Under the pieces are notes generated by a model. It worked only from the letters and a program-made list of their open reading frames with translations, searched no databases and was not told the origin of the DNA. From Flammeovirga aprica JL-4 (GTDB lineage: Bacteria > Bacteroidota > Bacteroidia > Cytophagales > Flammeovirgaceae): a stretch of 64,000 nucleotides of DNA. The stretch lies in NCBI RefSeq assembly GCF_012844305.1, contig NZ_JABANE010000025.1, positions 29,079-93,078 of the forward strand, read 5' to 3'. Each line of letters starts with the position of its first letter. Positions within the stretch are counted from its first letter, which is position 1. Position numbers and translations under genes: made by a program. This document shows, piece by piece, positions 1 through 8,777 of this stretch.

Positions 1-1187
1 ACCCTTGAGTCTTTTGCCAAACGGTAAATAGTCATTTTGATGGCCAATACTTTTGAATCATCTGCTGCTGCTTCCAACAATTCCAGCATTGTATCAGGAC
101 TGTTGTAAGGGTGGTGCAGGAAGATATCCTGTTTTTTCAAACGGTCAAAAATATTGTCGCTATCTCCTTTCTTGAAGCTTTGCATAGCCACAGGAGTAGT
201 GAACTGAGGTGAGGACGGCTGTAAGTAAGCAAATGCTTTGTGTCCTACAATTTGCCAATATCTTGTATGATCCAGCAACACTGGCGATTCGAAGATATTG
301 TCTTCATCTATATCAAAACGCTCCATCAAAACTTCTCTCAACAGTGGACTAGGATTGGCTGTGATTTCCATTCTCACTACCCTGCCCGTTTTACGCGTTC
401 TTAATTTTGATTTTAATTCATTTAAAAAGTCTGTATCCAAATCATCACTTTCATCCAGTGTGAAATCACCATTTCTTGTCAATCTAAACAAGTCAACCGA
501 CTCCACTTCTACATTTCTGAATAAGCGGGTGATGTGGGCTTCAATAATTGATTCAATCGGAACAAAAACCCAATAATCCTCTCTTTCTATTTGGAAAAAC
601 TTAGGTAGGTTTTTAGGAATTTGAACGAATGAAATCTTTCTCCTATTTCCCGTCTCCTCTCTTTTGTCCGTAGTGACTACACCGAAAATCGTCAGCAAGT
701 TCTGCAATACTGGGAAAGCATGGTAAGTATCATATACCATTGGTGTAAGCATTGGGAAAACCATTCTATTGAAGTAGGTATCCACATGCTCTTTTTCATT
801 ATCATTCAGATCTTCTACATCCAGAATTTTGAAGCCGTTATTTTCAAATTCAGGTTGCAGTTCCTCTAATAATAGTTGTGATCCCTGACTAGAGAACCCA
901 TGTATATCCTCAAAGAGTTTTTGCTTAAATTGATCTTCTCTTAACCCTGAATAATCCGTTCTTCTTTTACCGTAATCAATGTAATTATAAAGTGAACCAA
1001 CACGAATCATAAAAAACTCATCCAGATTTGAAGCTGTAATTGCTAAGAACTTCAATCTTTCGAAAACTGTTCTCGAAGACATTTGCGCCTGGTACAAAAC
1101 TCTATAATTGAACTGAAGCCAGCTTAAATCTCTACTGATATAATTACTACTATTGATTAGTGCTGTTATCTTCTCTTGGTTTATCAT
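1..1187 (-). CDS. ppk1: Polyphosphate kinase 1, N-terminal part (runs off window)
   Basis: Makes inorganic polyphosphate by transferring the ATP gamma phosphate to a growing chain. Translating the minus strand from the ATG at 1187 gives about 395 residues with no stop, so the C-terminal part (the family is about 690-720 aa) lies outside the window. Residues 20-34 (RDLSWLQFNYRVLYQ) and 53-64 (SNLDEFFMIRVG) are the N-terminal PPK1 signatures; Asn54 corresponds to the ATP-binding Asn45 of the E. coli enzyme. The visible 3' end reads PYNSPDTMLELLEAA...LAIKMTIYRL, the start of the catalytic domain. The catalytic histidine is not in view. Transcribed divergently from the caspase gene, with a 206-bp AT-rich gap between them. 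Identification is secure. Confidence 0.95.
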   Translation of the reverse strand, partial: MINQEKITALINSSNYISRDLSWLQFNYRVLYQAQMSSRTVFERLKFLAITASNLDEFFMIRVGSLYNYIDYGKRRTDYSGLREDQFKQKLFEDIHGFSSQGSQLLLEELQPEFENNGFKILDVEDLNDNEKEHVDTYFNRMVFPMLTPMVYDTYHAFPVLQNLLTIFGVVTTDKREETGNRRKISFVQIPKNLPKFFQIEREDYWVFVPIESIIEAHITRLFRNVEVESVDLFRLTRNGDFTLDESDDLDTDFLNELKSKLRTRKTGRVVRMEITANPSPLLREVLMERFDIDEDNIFESPVLLDHTRYWQIVGHKAFAYLQPSSPQFTTPVAMQSFKKGDSDNIFDRLKKQDIFLHHPYNSPDTMLELLEAAADDSKVLAIKMTIYRLAKDSR

Positions 1188-1393
1188 ATAAGTACGGTGT
1201 ATAGGATTTTTTGGATATATATGTTTTTACAGTTCAATACTTCCTTAAAAGTCTGTTTTTGTTGAAGTATTTATCCAAAATTACTATATATTAATGGCAA
1301 AAGCATTACAATATTGTAAGTTTATTGTAAAATAATTTCATTATCTTCAACTCGGAATTGAACAACAAAAAAACAAATATTTAATATATTTAA

Positions 1394-2848
1394 ATGAAAT
1401 CAATACTATCATTATTTTTATTTTTGCCTGTATTTGCCTTTGCTCAAAACTCCATTATCGTCTTCCCTTATACAGAAGAAAGTGAGTCGTTTTGTGATAA
1501 CTATAATGTGTACAATACCAAAATGGCTATTCAAGCTATTGAGGAAATCTATAAATATAATGCGTATAATGTGATCGACACCAAATCACCTATGCGTAAG
1601 CTGCAAGCTGAAAACGCCTGCTATCTGGATAATAATCAAATAAAAAATGTTTTACTGGGCGGATGGCAAAGTACTTATGTGGAGGTCGCCTATCAGTTAC
1701 ATAAAACTTCACAAGGAAATTATTTTGATTTAGTATTGCTTTTCAGGGACGCCGCCTCTTCTGATGTGTTAGTGTCTTTCAAAAAAACATCTAAAAAACG
1801 CTACTCTTCTAATATCAAAGAATTTACGCATAACCTTTTTGAAACGTATTTTGAGGAGTTTATCGAACAATGCAACTGGGCAAAATCAAGCGGTCAAAAA
1901 GTGGACCTCTCTACGATGTTGATCCCTTCTATTGCCCCTGCGAAAAAGACGGATTACAGCAAAGGTAAAAAGCCAAAAGAAAGTAAAGGGGTAAAAGAGA
2001 AAAAGGTCACTGAAACAGTGGTAGCGGAGAATTTTCCTTTGAGTGATGTCGATCAGAATATTCCTGCTTTTGGCAAAGTCAACGAATATGCTGTTGCTGT
2101 TGTGATTGGCAACAGAGCGTATAGAAATAAAGATGTACCAGAAGTAAAGTTTGCCCGTAATGATGCTAAAATCATGAAGTCTTACTTGAAGTCGGGTTTA
2201 GGATTTAAGGAAGAAAACATCATTTATGTTGAAGATGCCACTCAAGCAGATTTCAATGCTATTTTCGGTATAAAAGGCAATCCAAAGGGAAAACTTTTTA
2301 ATTATGTAAAGCCTAATGTCTCTGATGTGTACATCTATTATTCAGGGCATGGAGCACCAAATCCTGAAACCAATAAAGGTTATTTTGTTCCTGTAGATAC
2401 CGATCCTTCCTTGATTCACTTCAACGGCTATTCTTTGGATACTTTTTATGAGAACTTGGGTTTAGTGCCTTACAAATCACTGACTGTAATTGTGGACGCT
2501 TGCTTTAGTGGTAGTTCTGAAGGAGGTATGCTATTGAAGAACATATCACCAGTTTTTATCAAATCTGAAAACAAAGTACTGAGAGATGAAAATGCGGTGA
2601 TCTTGACTTCGGCGGCTTCAGAACAAGTTTCCTCTTGGTATAACGAAAAGTATCACTCTTTATTTACCTATTATTATTTGAAAGGATTGCAAGGTGCTGC
2701 TGATACAAATCAGGACAGAAAAGTGAGTTTGGGTGAAATGAAAGCCTATATCGCGGAGAATGTACCTTACATGGCAAGACGTTTAAACAACAGAGAGCAG
2801 ACTCCTGAGGTTACTGGTGACGAGCAGATTATACTGATACAACGCTAA
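1394..2848 (+). CDS. Secreted caspase-family (C14) cysteine protease
   Basis: A 484-aa protein with an N-terminal signal peptide (cleavage near FAFAQ, residue 18). Residues 20-165 form an unrecognised domain that looks like a periplasmic lipoprotein/TolB-type fold, followed by a Lys-rich linker (about 190-210). From about residue 235 it is a caspase-like p20 domain: AVVIGNRAYRNK, ARNDAKIMKSYL, catalytic His near 318 in IYYSGHGAP and catalytic Cys near 369 in VDACFSGSS. Both catalytic residues are present, so it should be active; the substrate is unknown. Its stop overlaps the start of the next gene by one base (TAATG), implying translational coupling with the MutS-like ATPase. Location is inferred to be periplasmic. 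Confidence 0.88.
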   Translation: MKSILSLFLFLPVFAFAQNSIIVFPYTEESESFCDNYNVYNTKMAIQAIEEIYKYNAYNVIDTKSPMRKLQAENACYLDNNQIKNVLLGGWQSTYVEVAYQLHKTSQGNYFDLVLLFRDAASSDVLVSFKKTSKKRYSSNIKEFTHNLFETYFEEFIEQCNWAKSSGQKVDLSTMLIPSIAPAKKTDYSKGKKPKESKGVKEKKVTETVVAENFPLSDVDQNIPAFGKVNEYAVAVVIGNRAYRNKDVPEVKFARNDAKIMKSYLKSGLGFKEENIIYVEDATQADFNAIFGIKGNPKGKLFNYVKPNVSDVYIYYSGHGAPNPETNKGYFVPVDTDPSLIHFNGYSLDTFYENLGLVPYKSLTVIVDACFSGSSEGGMLLKNISPVFIKSENKVLRDENAVILTSAASEQVSSWYNEKYHSLFTYYYLKGLQGAADTNQDRKVSLGEMKAYIAENVPYMARRLNNREQTPEVTGDEQIILIQR

Positions 2849-4467
2849 TGAATTCACTTCTCTTTATTTTACCATTATTACTCTTACTGTTCCTCCTGTT
2901 TCAGTACATTTACCTGAGGAAAGAAAGAAAAAAACGTGTCCATTCACTTGTTAAGAATTGGGGCAAAAGTCATGAAGGGCGGTATATTAATTTTGACAGG
3001 ACGAAACAGTATTTTCTAAAATCAAGGTACAGTTCAATCGCTTTTCAAGCTATTTCTGCCAACTCCATTCACGACCTTGACCTTCATGATGTTTTTCGAT
3101 TTATCAACAGAACGATGTCTTCTATTGGTGAGCAGTTTTTGTATTTCAAATTACTCACGCTAGATACACCTCAAGAAAAAAATAAATTAACACCTCTTGT
3201 TCGTTACTTCAAGGAAAACAAGAAAGAACGTATTGAAATTCAACAACTTCTATCAGAACTGAAATCACCAAAAGGATATAATGTAGAGAAACTAATTCAT
3301 GACCGCCACCTGACGTTGCCCTCTCATTATGAATTTTATTATTTAAGCAGCTTCGCTACCATCTCAGCCCTCGTTCTATCCATATGGTTTCCATTTTTAC
3401 TGATTATCCTCATACCGCTGTTCATTGTCAATATGGGCATGCATTATTACAATAAAAAGAATATTGACAAATACAGCGAAGGTTTGTACGTTCTTTTCAA
3501 AATGATGAAGGTAAAGCCTGAACTAGAAAAATATTTTGACACTGAAATCAAGGCTATCTCAATTGATAAACTGCAACAGCTGAGGTTTTATTCTTTCTTT
3601 ATTCATTTTGCCTCAAATCATGATCAAGACCCACTTGCACAGCTCGTCATCTGGAATGTTGAGCTATTGAAAATTTTTCTAAACGTGGAAGTTATTTCAT
3701 TTTACAAGTGCATTCAAAAATTAGAGAAGCATAAAGAAACGATAGAAGAACTATTCCAATATATTGGCATGATAGACGCCGCTCAATCCATTGCCAATGT
3801 TCAATCAGGAGAACTTACTACATGCCAGCCTTCTTTTTCAAATCATTTTAATGTAGAAGCCATCACCCACCCGCTTATTCATGATTGTGTTGCCAATTCT
3901 TTTTCACTGGATAAAAAAGGAATGTTGCTGACGGGATCAAATATGTCGGGCAAAACCACTTTTATCAGAACAGTGGCCATCAATGCAATATTTGCACAAG
4001 CATTTGATTTTTGTTTCGGTGAAAAATATAATGCTCCTTATTTTAAGATTTACACAAGCATCAGAATAAGTGACAACCTGAGAGAGAAAACCTCATACTA
4101 TTTGCAAGAGGTGAAATCCATCAAAAAAATTGTGGATGCCTCACAAACTAACACGCCATGCCTTTTTGTAATGGATGAATTGTTTAAAGGAACGAATACG
4201 TTAGAGCGAATTAAAAGTGCCAATGCTATTCTTTCTTACTTGAATAAAGGTCCTCATTATACATTTGTTGCCACCCATGATCTTGAATTGACAGCATTGC
4301 AGGCTTCACATTATGAACTTTGGCATTTTGCGGAGGTTGTAGAAAAAGAGAATGTTTATTTTGATCATAAATTGAAAAAAGGGAAGCTAAGCAGGTTCAA
4401 TGCCATAAAAATATTAAAGCTTAATAATTACCCTGAAGAAATCATTAATACCTGTCTTGATACTTAA
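2848..4467 (+). CDS. Membrane-anchored MutS-related ATPase
   Basis: A 539-aa protein with a hydrophobic N-terminal helix (residues 3-23) and a second hydrophobic hairpin (about 165-200). The C-terminal third is a MutS/ABC-type ATPase domain: Walker A TGSNMSGKTT (about 360-370), a signature-like DNLREKTSYYLQEV, Walker B LFVMDELFKGTN and H-motif VATHDLEL. The mismatch-recognition domains of true MutS are absent and the central part matches only the lever region. Such membrane MutS-like proteins are common in Bacteroidota but their role is not established; mismatch repair is unlikely. It starts inside the stop codon of the caspase gene, so the two proteins are probably made together. The AraC gene follows after 39 bp. 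Confidence 0.88.
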   Translation: MNSLLFILPLLLLLFLLFQYIYLRKERKKRVHSLVKNWGKSHEGRYINFDRTKQYFLKSRYSSIAFQAISANSIHDLDLHDVFRFINRTMSSIGEQFLYFKLLTLDTPQEKNKLTPLVRYFKENKKERIEIQQLLSELKSPKGYNVEKLIHDRHLTLPSHYEFYYLSSFATISALVLSIWFPFLLIILIPLFIVNMGMHYYNKKNIDKYSEGLYVLFKMMKVKPELEKYFDTEIKAISIDKLQQLRFYSFFIHFASNHDQDPLAQLVIWNVELLKIFLNVEVISFYKCIQKLEKHKETIEELFQYIGMIDAAQSIANVQSGELTTCQPSFSNHFNVEAITHPLIHDCVANSFSLDKKGMLLTGSNMSGKTTFIRTVAINAIFAQAFDFCFGEKYNAPYFKIYTSIRISDNLREKTSYYLQEVKSIKKIVDASQTNTPCLFVMDELFKGTNTLERIKSANAILSYLNKGPHYTFVATHDLELTALQASHYELWHFAEVVEKENVYFDHKLKKGKLSRFNAIKILKLNNYPEEIINTCLDT

Positions 4468-4506
4468 AATAAAATTATTCCCACTCTAAATTTTGTAAAT
4501 TCAAGC

Positions 4507-5481
4507 ATGCATAAGTTAGAAGGAGATGATATAACACCACAATCAGTCTATAAATATATCAGTGATATTTATGGCGGGAATTGGAATGGAGAATCAATGG
4601 TGATTGAAAATGAAAAGATCAACTGTAAAGCCACTTATTTCAATTACCCTAATGATATTATAGTAGGTCTCGTAAAACTGAAATGTACTGAACGACTTAC
4701 CTATGAAAGCATAGCCACTGATAAAAAAGACTATTTGACGATCCGAATTGGATACCAAGCTGTTTTTGATGAAAAAAATAATCAAAAGGCGGCTGTCAAT
4801 AAAGGGATATTTATCTATGATGTGAATTTCTTATATGAAAATCATCTCCATCCTGATATTTGGTATGAATGGTTTGCCATAAAATGCCCTATTGATTTTT
4901 TAAAGACATGGTTTATTGAGGATACTGATTTTGATGATTTTAAAAACAGAGTCATCAACAGTTATATCTACTGCCCTTTTATACCTGAGATTGAAACCAT
5001 CATCCGTGAATTATCATTTTTCAATGAAGATGACAAATTAAAGAAAACCATATTTCTATCGAAGTTATTTGAAATCCTTGGTCGCTTATTTACAGTTTTA
5101 AAAGAACAAAGACCACGGCAGTTTCAAGACATCAAACTGCATCCTGAAGATTATAAAACCATGCTGGATGTAAGAGAATATATATTAGAAGATTTCAGTA
5201 GAAAGCCGAAATTAGAAGAAATTGCCAAAGAATTTCATTTGAGTGTTTCAAAACTCAGAAGAGACTTTTCTTCCGTTTATCAGACAACAGTCATGAAGTT
5301 TTTTGATCAACACCGTTTGCAGGAAGCTTATCAGCAAATTAAATATTCAGATAAAAGTATCACTGCCATCAGTATTGATTTGGGTTTTGTATCTGTGGCT
5401 CACTTTGGTACAGCCTTCAAAAAAGAATACAAAATCACTCCCAACCAATTAAGAAATAAAGACTCTACCCAAAATGAGTAG
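4507..5481 (+). CDS. AraC-family transcriptional regulator
   Basis: A 324-aa protein. Residues about 1-215 form a sensor region without a clear match. The C-terminal 100 residues carry two helix-turn-helix motifs of the AraC/XylS type: LEEIAKEFHLSVSKLRRDFS and ITAISIDLGFVSVAHFGTAFKKEYKITPNQLR. It lies 39 bp after the MutS-like gene in the same direction, so it could be co-transcribed with it, and it converges with the sulfatase gene. Target genes cannot be read from the sequence; the upstream caspase/MutS pair or the sulfatase are candidates by position only. Confidence 0.88.
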   Translation: MHKLEGDDITPQSVYKYISDIYGGNWNGESMVIENEKINCKATYFNYPNDIIVGLVKLKCTERLTYESIATDKKDYLTIRIGYQAVFDEKNNQKAAVNKGIFIYDVNFLYENHLHPDIWYEWFAIKCPIDFLKTWFIEDTDFDDFKNRVINSYIYCPFIPEIETIIRELSFFNEDDKLKKTIFLSKLFEILGRLFTVLKEQRPRQFQDIKLHPEDYKTMLDVREYILEDFSRKPKLEEIAKEFHLSVSKLRRDFSSVYQTTVMKFFDQHRLQEAYQQIKYSDKSITAISIDLGFVSVAHFGTAFKKEYKITPNQLRNKDSTQNE

Positions 5482-5486
5482 AGTCT
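5458..5486 (-). terminator. Hairpin at the AraC/sulfatase convergence
   Basis: Perfect 9-bp stem AGACTCTAC/GTAGAGTCT (5460-5468 and 5478-5486) that overlaps the last codons of the AraC gene. On the minus strand it is followed by a T-rich run, so it probably terminates the sulfatase transcript; on the plus strand there is no T-run. Confidence 0.5.
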
Positions 5487-5496
5487 AAATGGTGTA

Positions 5497-7827
5497 TTAT
5501 TTTAATGTAACTTCCACTAACTGAATCTCTCCAGAATAAGTGAAATCTCCGTGATAGAATTCTGATGGACTAGAACCTGTATTTTTACCCACATCAAAAG
5601 TTGATGTAGCACTGTATTGTACAGGAATTGTTCTTGGGATATCTCCCGATCCAATTACTTTATCGCCAAGCATTAATGTAACTTTGGCGGCACCGCCTCT
5701 TTGACCTGATACTTGATCATAAACTGCTTTTAATTGGATATCACCTTCAGGCAATTCAATTTCTGAAATGATATTGGTATACTTCTGATCAAAGAAATTG
5801 TAAGTATAGTATAATCGATTGTCTTTGATATAAAGTGAATATCCTGCCTCAAAACCACCGTCTGTTACCAACACCCCTTCATCAGATTTTTTATGGTTTA
5901 AGTCTACCACAATGTCATGATTTCTACTTGGTGTTCTTGGAGAAGCACTGTTGGTTACTCTTTCAGTCACACCATAATAAGTGAATTTTGTTCTTGAATT
6001 ATTGATCGAAGGACGATCAGGGGTTACAATTCTTTCCACAAAACGGTCATCCATTGGATACACATCCTTAGAGGCCGCTTCACTTTCAAATAAAGCCTTC
6101 AACTCTTCCAATTTCTCAGGATACTGATCTGCTAAATCTTTAGACTGAGAAAAATCTTCTTCAATATTGTAAAGTTCCCATTTAGCATCATCAAAGTTTT
6201 TTGAACCATTCAACTGCCAAGGAATACCGTGGAAAGCACAAGCTACCCAGCCATCATGATAGATCGCTCTTGAACCTTCAATCTCAAAGTACTGTGTATC
6301 TCTTTGACCTTTCGCATGTTCCTCTTTAAAAGTATAAGCCATACTTACGCCTGACATTTCAGATTGCTCGAAACCTTTTACCGTTTTTGGTTGCTCAATT
6401 CCTGTAATTTCAAGGATTGTTGGTGTGATGTCTGATACATGGTGGAACTGCGTTCTCTTTTCACCTTTGTTTTGAATACCTTCAGGCCATGAAATCACCA
6501 AACCATTTCTTGTGCCACCAAAGTGAGAAGGCACACGCTTCATCCATTTGAAAGGTGATGAACCTGCCCATGCCCATGAAACTGCATAATGTGGCTCAGT
6601 GCTAGGTGTCCCCCATTCGTCAATATCTTTGAGTTGTCTTTCGAATGATTCTCCACCAAGACCATTGTAAGCCAAATACACATTACTTGTACCTGTCATG
6701 CTTCCTTCCGCTGAAGGGCCATTATCACCAACGATATAAATCACTACAGTATTCTCACCTCCAGGTAAACTCTTCGCTGTTTTTAAAACTTCACCAACAT
6801 AATGGTCAGTGTGATCTAAGAAACCTGCATAAACTTCCATCTGACGAGCTAATACTTTTCTCTCCTCATCTGTGTATGAATCCCATGCTTCTAATACCTC
6901 TGGTCTCTCCGTCAGTTTAGTATTTGCAGGAATAATTCCCATTTCTTTTTGACGGTTGAAAGTTTCCTCTCTCATGGCATCCCAACCATTATCAAACTTT
7001 CCTTTGTACTTTTCAATAAACTCATCAGGTGCTTGTAATGGAGAATGGGCCGCTCCTGTAGAGAAGTATAAGAAGAACGGTTGATCAGGGTTGTTTGATT
7101 TCTGTGTCTTCATCCAACGGATGGCATCATCAGCTAAATCCTCTGTTAAATGATATCCTTCTTCAGGAGAATAAGGTTGATCTACAGGCGTCGTATTTCT
7201 ATATAAATCCGGCTCATATTGGCTTGTTTCTCCACCATTAAATCCATAGAAATAATCAAAACCTAAACCTGTCGGCCAGCGGTCAAATGGTCCATTGGCT
7301 GTTACTTCCCAAGTTGGGGTGTTGTGCCATTTACCAAAAATTGAAGTGCTGTAACCGTTGCCTTGCAATATCTGAGCGATGGAAGCGGCATCATCAGGCC
7401 AAATACTATTGTAGCCTGGGAAACCAGTGGATAATTCTGAAATTACACCGAAACCTGCTTCGTGGTGGTTTTTACCAGTCAATAAAGCGGCGCGAGTTGG
7501 GCTACACATACCAGTTGTATGGAATCTTGTATAGGTCAAACCCTCATCAGCAAGTTTATCCAAATTGTCCATTTCTACTGGACCACCAAAAGTTGAACTC
7601 TGACCGAATCCAACATCGTCTAGCATTACTACGATCACGTTTGGCGATCCAGCCTTTGGTTTTACAGGCTGAGGGTAATCGGATTCTGACTCTGCATAAG
7701 TTCTTCCGATTTTGCCTTTAAATTCTTGAATAGGTTGGGGTATTTGTTCTTGTGCAAAAACATTTACCGATAAAAGTGTGAACATACTCAAGAGCCCACA
7801 AATCATTTTTGAAGTAATTTTTTTCAT
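5497..7827 (-). CDS. Secreted type I arylsulfatase
   Basis: A 776-aa protein with a signal peptide (residues 1-25, cleavage after VFAQ). The alkaline-phosphatase-like sulfatase domain follows: metal-binding MLDDVG (Asp70/Asp71), then the activation motif CSPTR with Cys108, which must be converted to formylglycine, then LTGKNHHEAGFG and FGKWHNTP. The C-terminal 200 residues are a beta-rich appendage rather than catalytic core. The family hydrolyses sulfate esters, and in marine Bacteroidota such enzymes usually act on algal polysaccharides or aryl sulfates in the periplasm or outside the cell. No formylglycine-generating maturase or SusC/D pair is adjacent, so it is not in a polysaccharide utilisation locus here. 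Substrate unknown. Confidence 0.93.
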   Translation of the reverse strand: MKKITSKMICGLLSMFTLLSVNVFAQEQIPQPIQEFKGKIGRTYAESESDYPQPVKPKAGSPNVIVVMLDDVGFGQSSTFGGPVEMDNLDKLADEGLTYTRFHTTGMCSPTRAALLTGKNHHEAGFGVISELSTGFPGYNSIWPDDAASIAQILQGNGYSTSIFGKWHNTPTWEVTANGPFDRWPTGLGFDYFYGFNGGETSQYEPDLYRNTTPVDQPYSPEEGYHLTEDLADDAIRWMKTQKSNNPDQPFFLYFSTGAAHSPLQAPDEFIEKYKGKFDNGWDAMREETFNRQKEMGIIPANTKLTERPEVLEAWDSYTDEERKVLARQMEVYAGFLDHTDHYVGEVLKTAKSLPGGENTVVIYIVGDNGPSAEGSMTGTSNVYLAYNGLGGESFERQLKDIDEWGTPSTEPHYAVSWAWAGSSPFKWMKRVPSHFGGTRNGLVISWPEGIQNKGEKRTQFHHVSDITPTILEITGIEQPKTVKGFEQSEMSGVSMAYTFKEEHAKGQRDTQYFEIEGSRAIYHDGWVACAFHGIPWQLNGSKNFDDAKWELYNIEEDFSQSKDLADQYPEKLEELKALFESEAASKDVYPMDDRFVERIVTPDRPSINNSRTKFTYYGVTERVTNSASPRTPSRNHDIVVDLNHKKSDEGVLVTDGGFEAGYSLYIKDNRLYYTYNFFDQKYTNIISEIELPEGDIQLKAVYDQVSGQRGGAAKVTLMLGDKVIGSGDIPRTIPVQYSATSTFDVGKNTGSSPSEFYHGDFTYSGEIQLVEVTLK

Positions 7828-8126
7828 ATCTGATTCTCGTTTTTCGTCTAATACAAAGGAATCAAATTGGCTTTTCTTGGGCCTTCAAAAAATGCTCAAC
7901 CTACATCAAAATATGCTCAAACGACGACAATCTTAAAATATTCTACAGTATGTTATTAAGGATAAATACATTTGTTTAATATCAATCATTTTAATTAATT
8001 GAGAGTAAATTAAAAATGAGGTCAATTTTGAACGTTTAGGTAAAATGTTTGAGCTAATTGACATTGTTACACATCACACATTTTCGTTTACTATAATAAA
8101 TTTTACAGCATTAAATTTTATACAAC

Positions 8127-8702
8127 ATGCCAATCGCAGTCCTTACTCAAGCTATCGTTTCTGCTATATCAATTCCAACAGAAGCTGATAACATCAATCT
8201 ACATATGAAAAATGGTGATTTAATTTCTTTGACTAAAGCAGAGTTAAAAGAAAAGAAATCAACTCCTACCGATATAGTTTATAAGAGAGACAAAGAGTAT
8301 CATAAAATCCCTGTTCATGAAATTGATTATGTACGCTATGAATCATTGGACACTTACGACAAGACCGTCGATTTTATTGAAGAATATAACCTTATGATAC
8401 AAGAAATTGACGAACACGTTTTGGAATATTACAACACCAAAAGGTATAAGAAGTCGCGTACATCACAAACCTTTGCTGTAGCAGGATGGACACTGGCACT
8501 TACAGCCAATCCATTATTCTGGGCGGTTGCACCAATTCCTACAACACAAGCCGTATTAACGATGAAAAAAGCGGATAAAACACATGTAGTAAGCGGTAAG
8601 GAATGGAAAGCTGTGAAGAAAGCTCAGAAAGAAAAAGTGAAGGATTTAAAAGAGAAAGCCAAGATGGAAGAAGAAATGGAAATGCTAGCGAGCAATCTGT
8701 AA
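8127..8702 (+). CDS. Hypothetical protein
   Basis: A 191-aa protein I do not recognise. The N terminus is mildly hydrophobic (MPIAVLTQAIVSAIS) and may be a short signal sequence; the middle (KNGDLISLTKAEL...IPVHEIDYVRYES) resembles the start of Bacteroidota periplasmic proteins that begin with a short beta domain. One hydrophobic segment lies at about 118-140 (AGWTLALTANPLFWAVAPIP). The C-terminal 45 residues are Lys/Glu-rich and probably a charged helix. It stands alone between two minus-strand genes and ends at a strong bidirectional terminator. The ATG at 8127 is the only good start. Confidence 0.65.
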   Translation: MPIAVLTQAIVSAISIPTEADNINLHMKNGDLISLTKAELKEKKSTPTDIVYKRDKEYHKIPVHEIDYVRYESLDTYDKTVDFIEEYNLMIQEIDEHVLEYYNTKRYKKSRTSQTFAVAGWTLALTANPLFWAVAPIPTTQAVLTMKKADKTHVVSGKEWKAVKKAQKEKVKDLKEKAKMEEEMEMLASNL

Positions 8703-8714
8703 TCATACTAAACA

Positions 8715-8757
8715 AAAAAAGAGTCACTCCCTAATTTATGAAAGGAGTGACTCTTTT
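8715..8757. terminator. Bidirectional Rho-independent terminator
   Basis: Perfect 15-bp stem (8716-8730 paired with 8743-8757) flanked by A and T runs on both sides, between the 191-aa gene and the M28 peptidase gene, which converge here. Serves both transcripts. Confidence 0.9.
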
Positions 8758-8777
8758 TATAAGCTTTTAAATTGATC

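Noticed and set aside
298..576. 92-codon plus-strand frame
   Set aside because: Antisense to the clear polyphosphate kinase coding frame; low-complexity Ser-rich translation.
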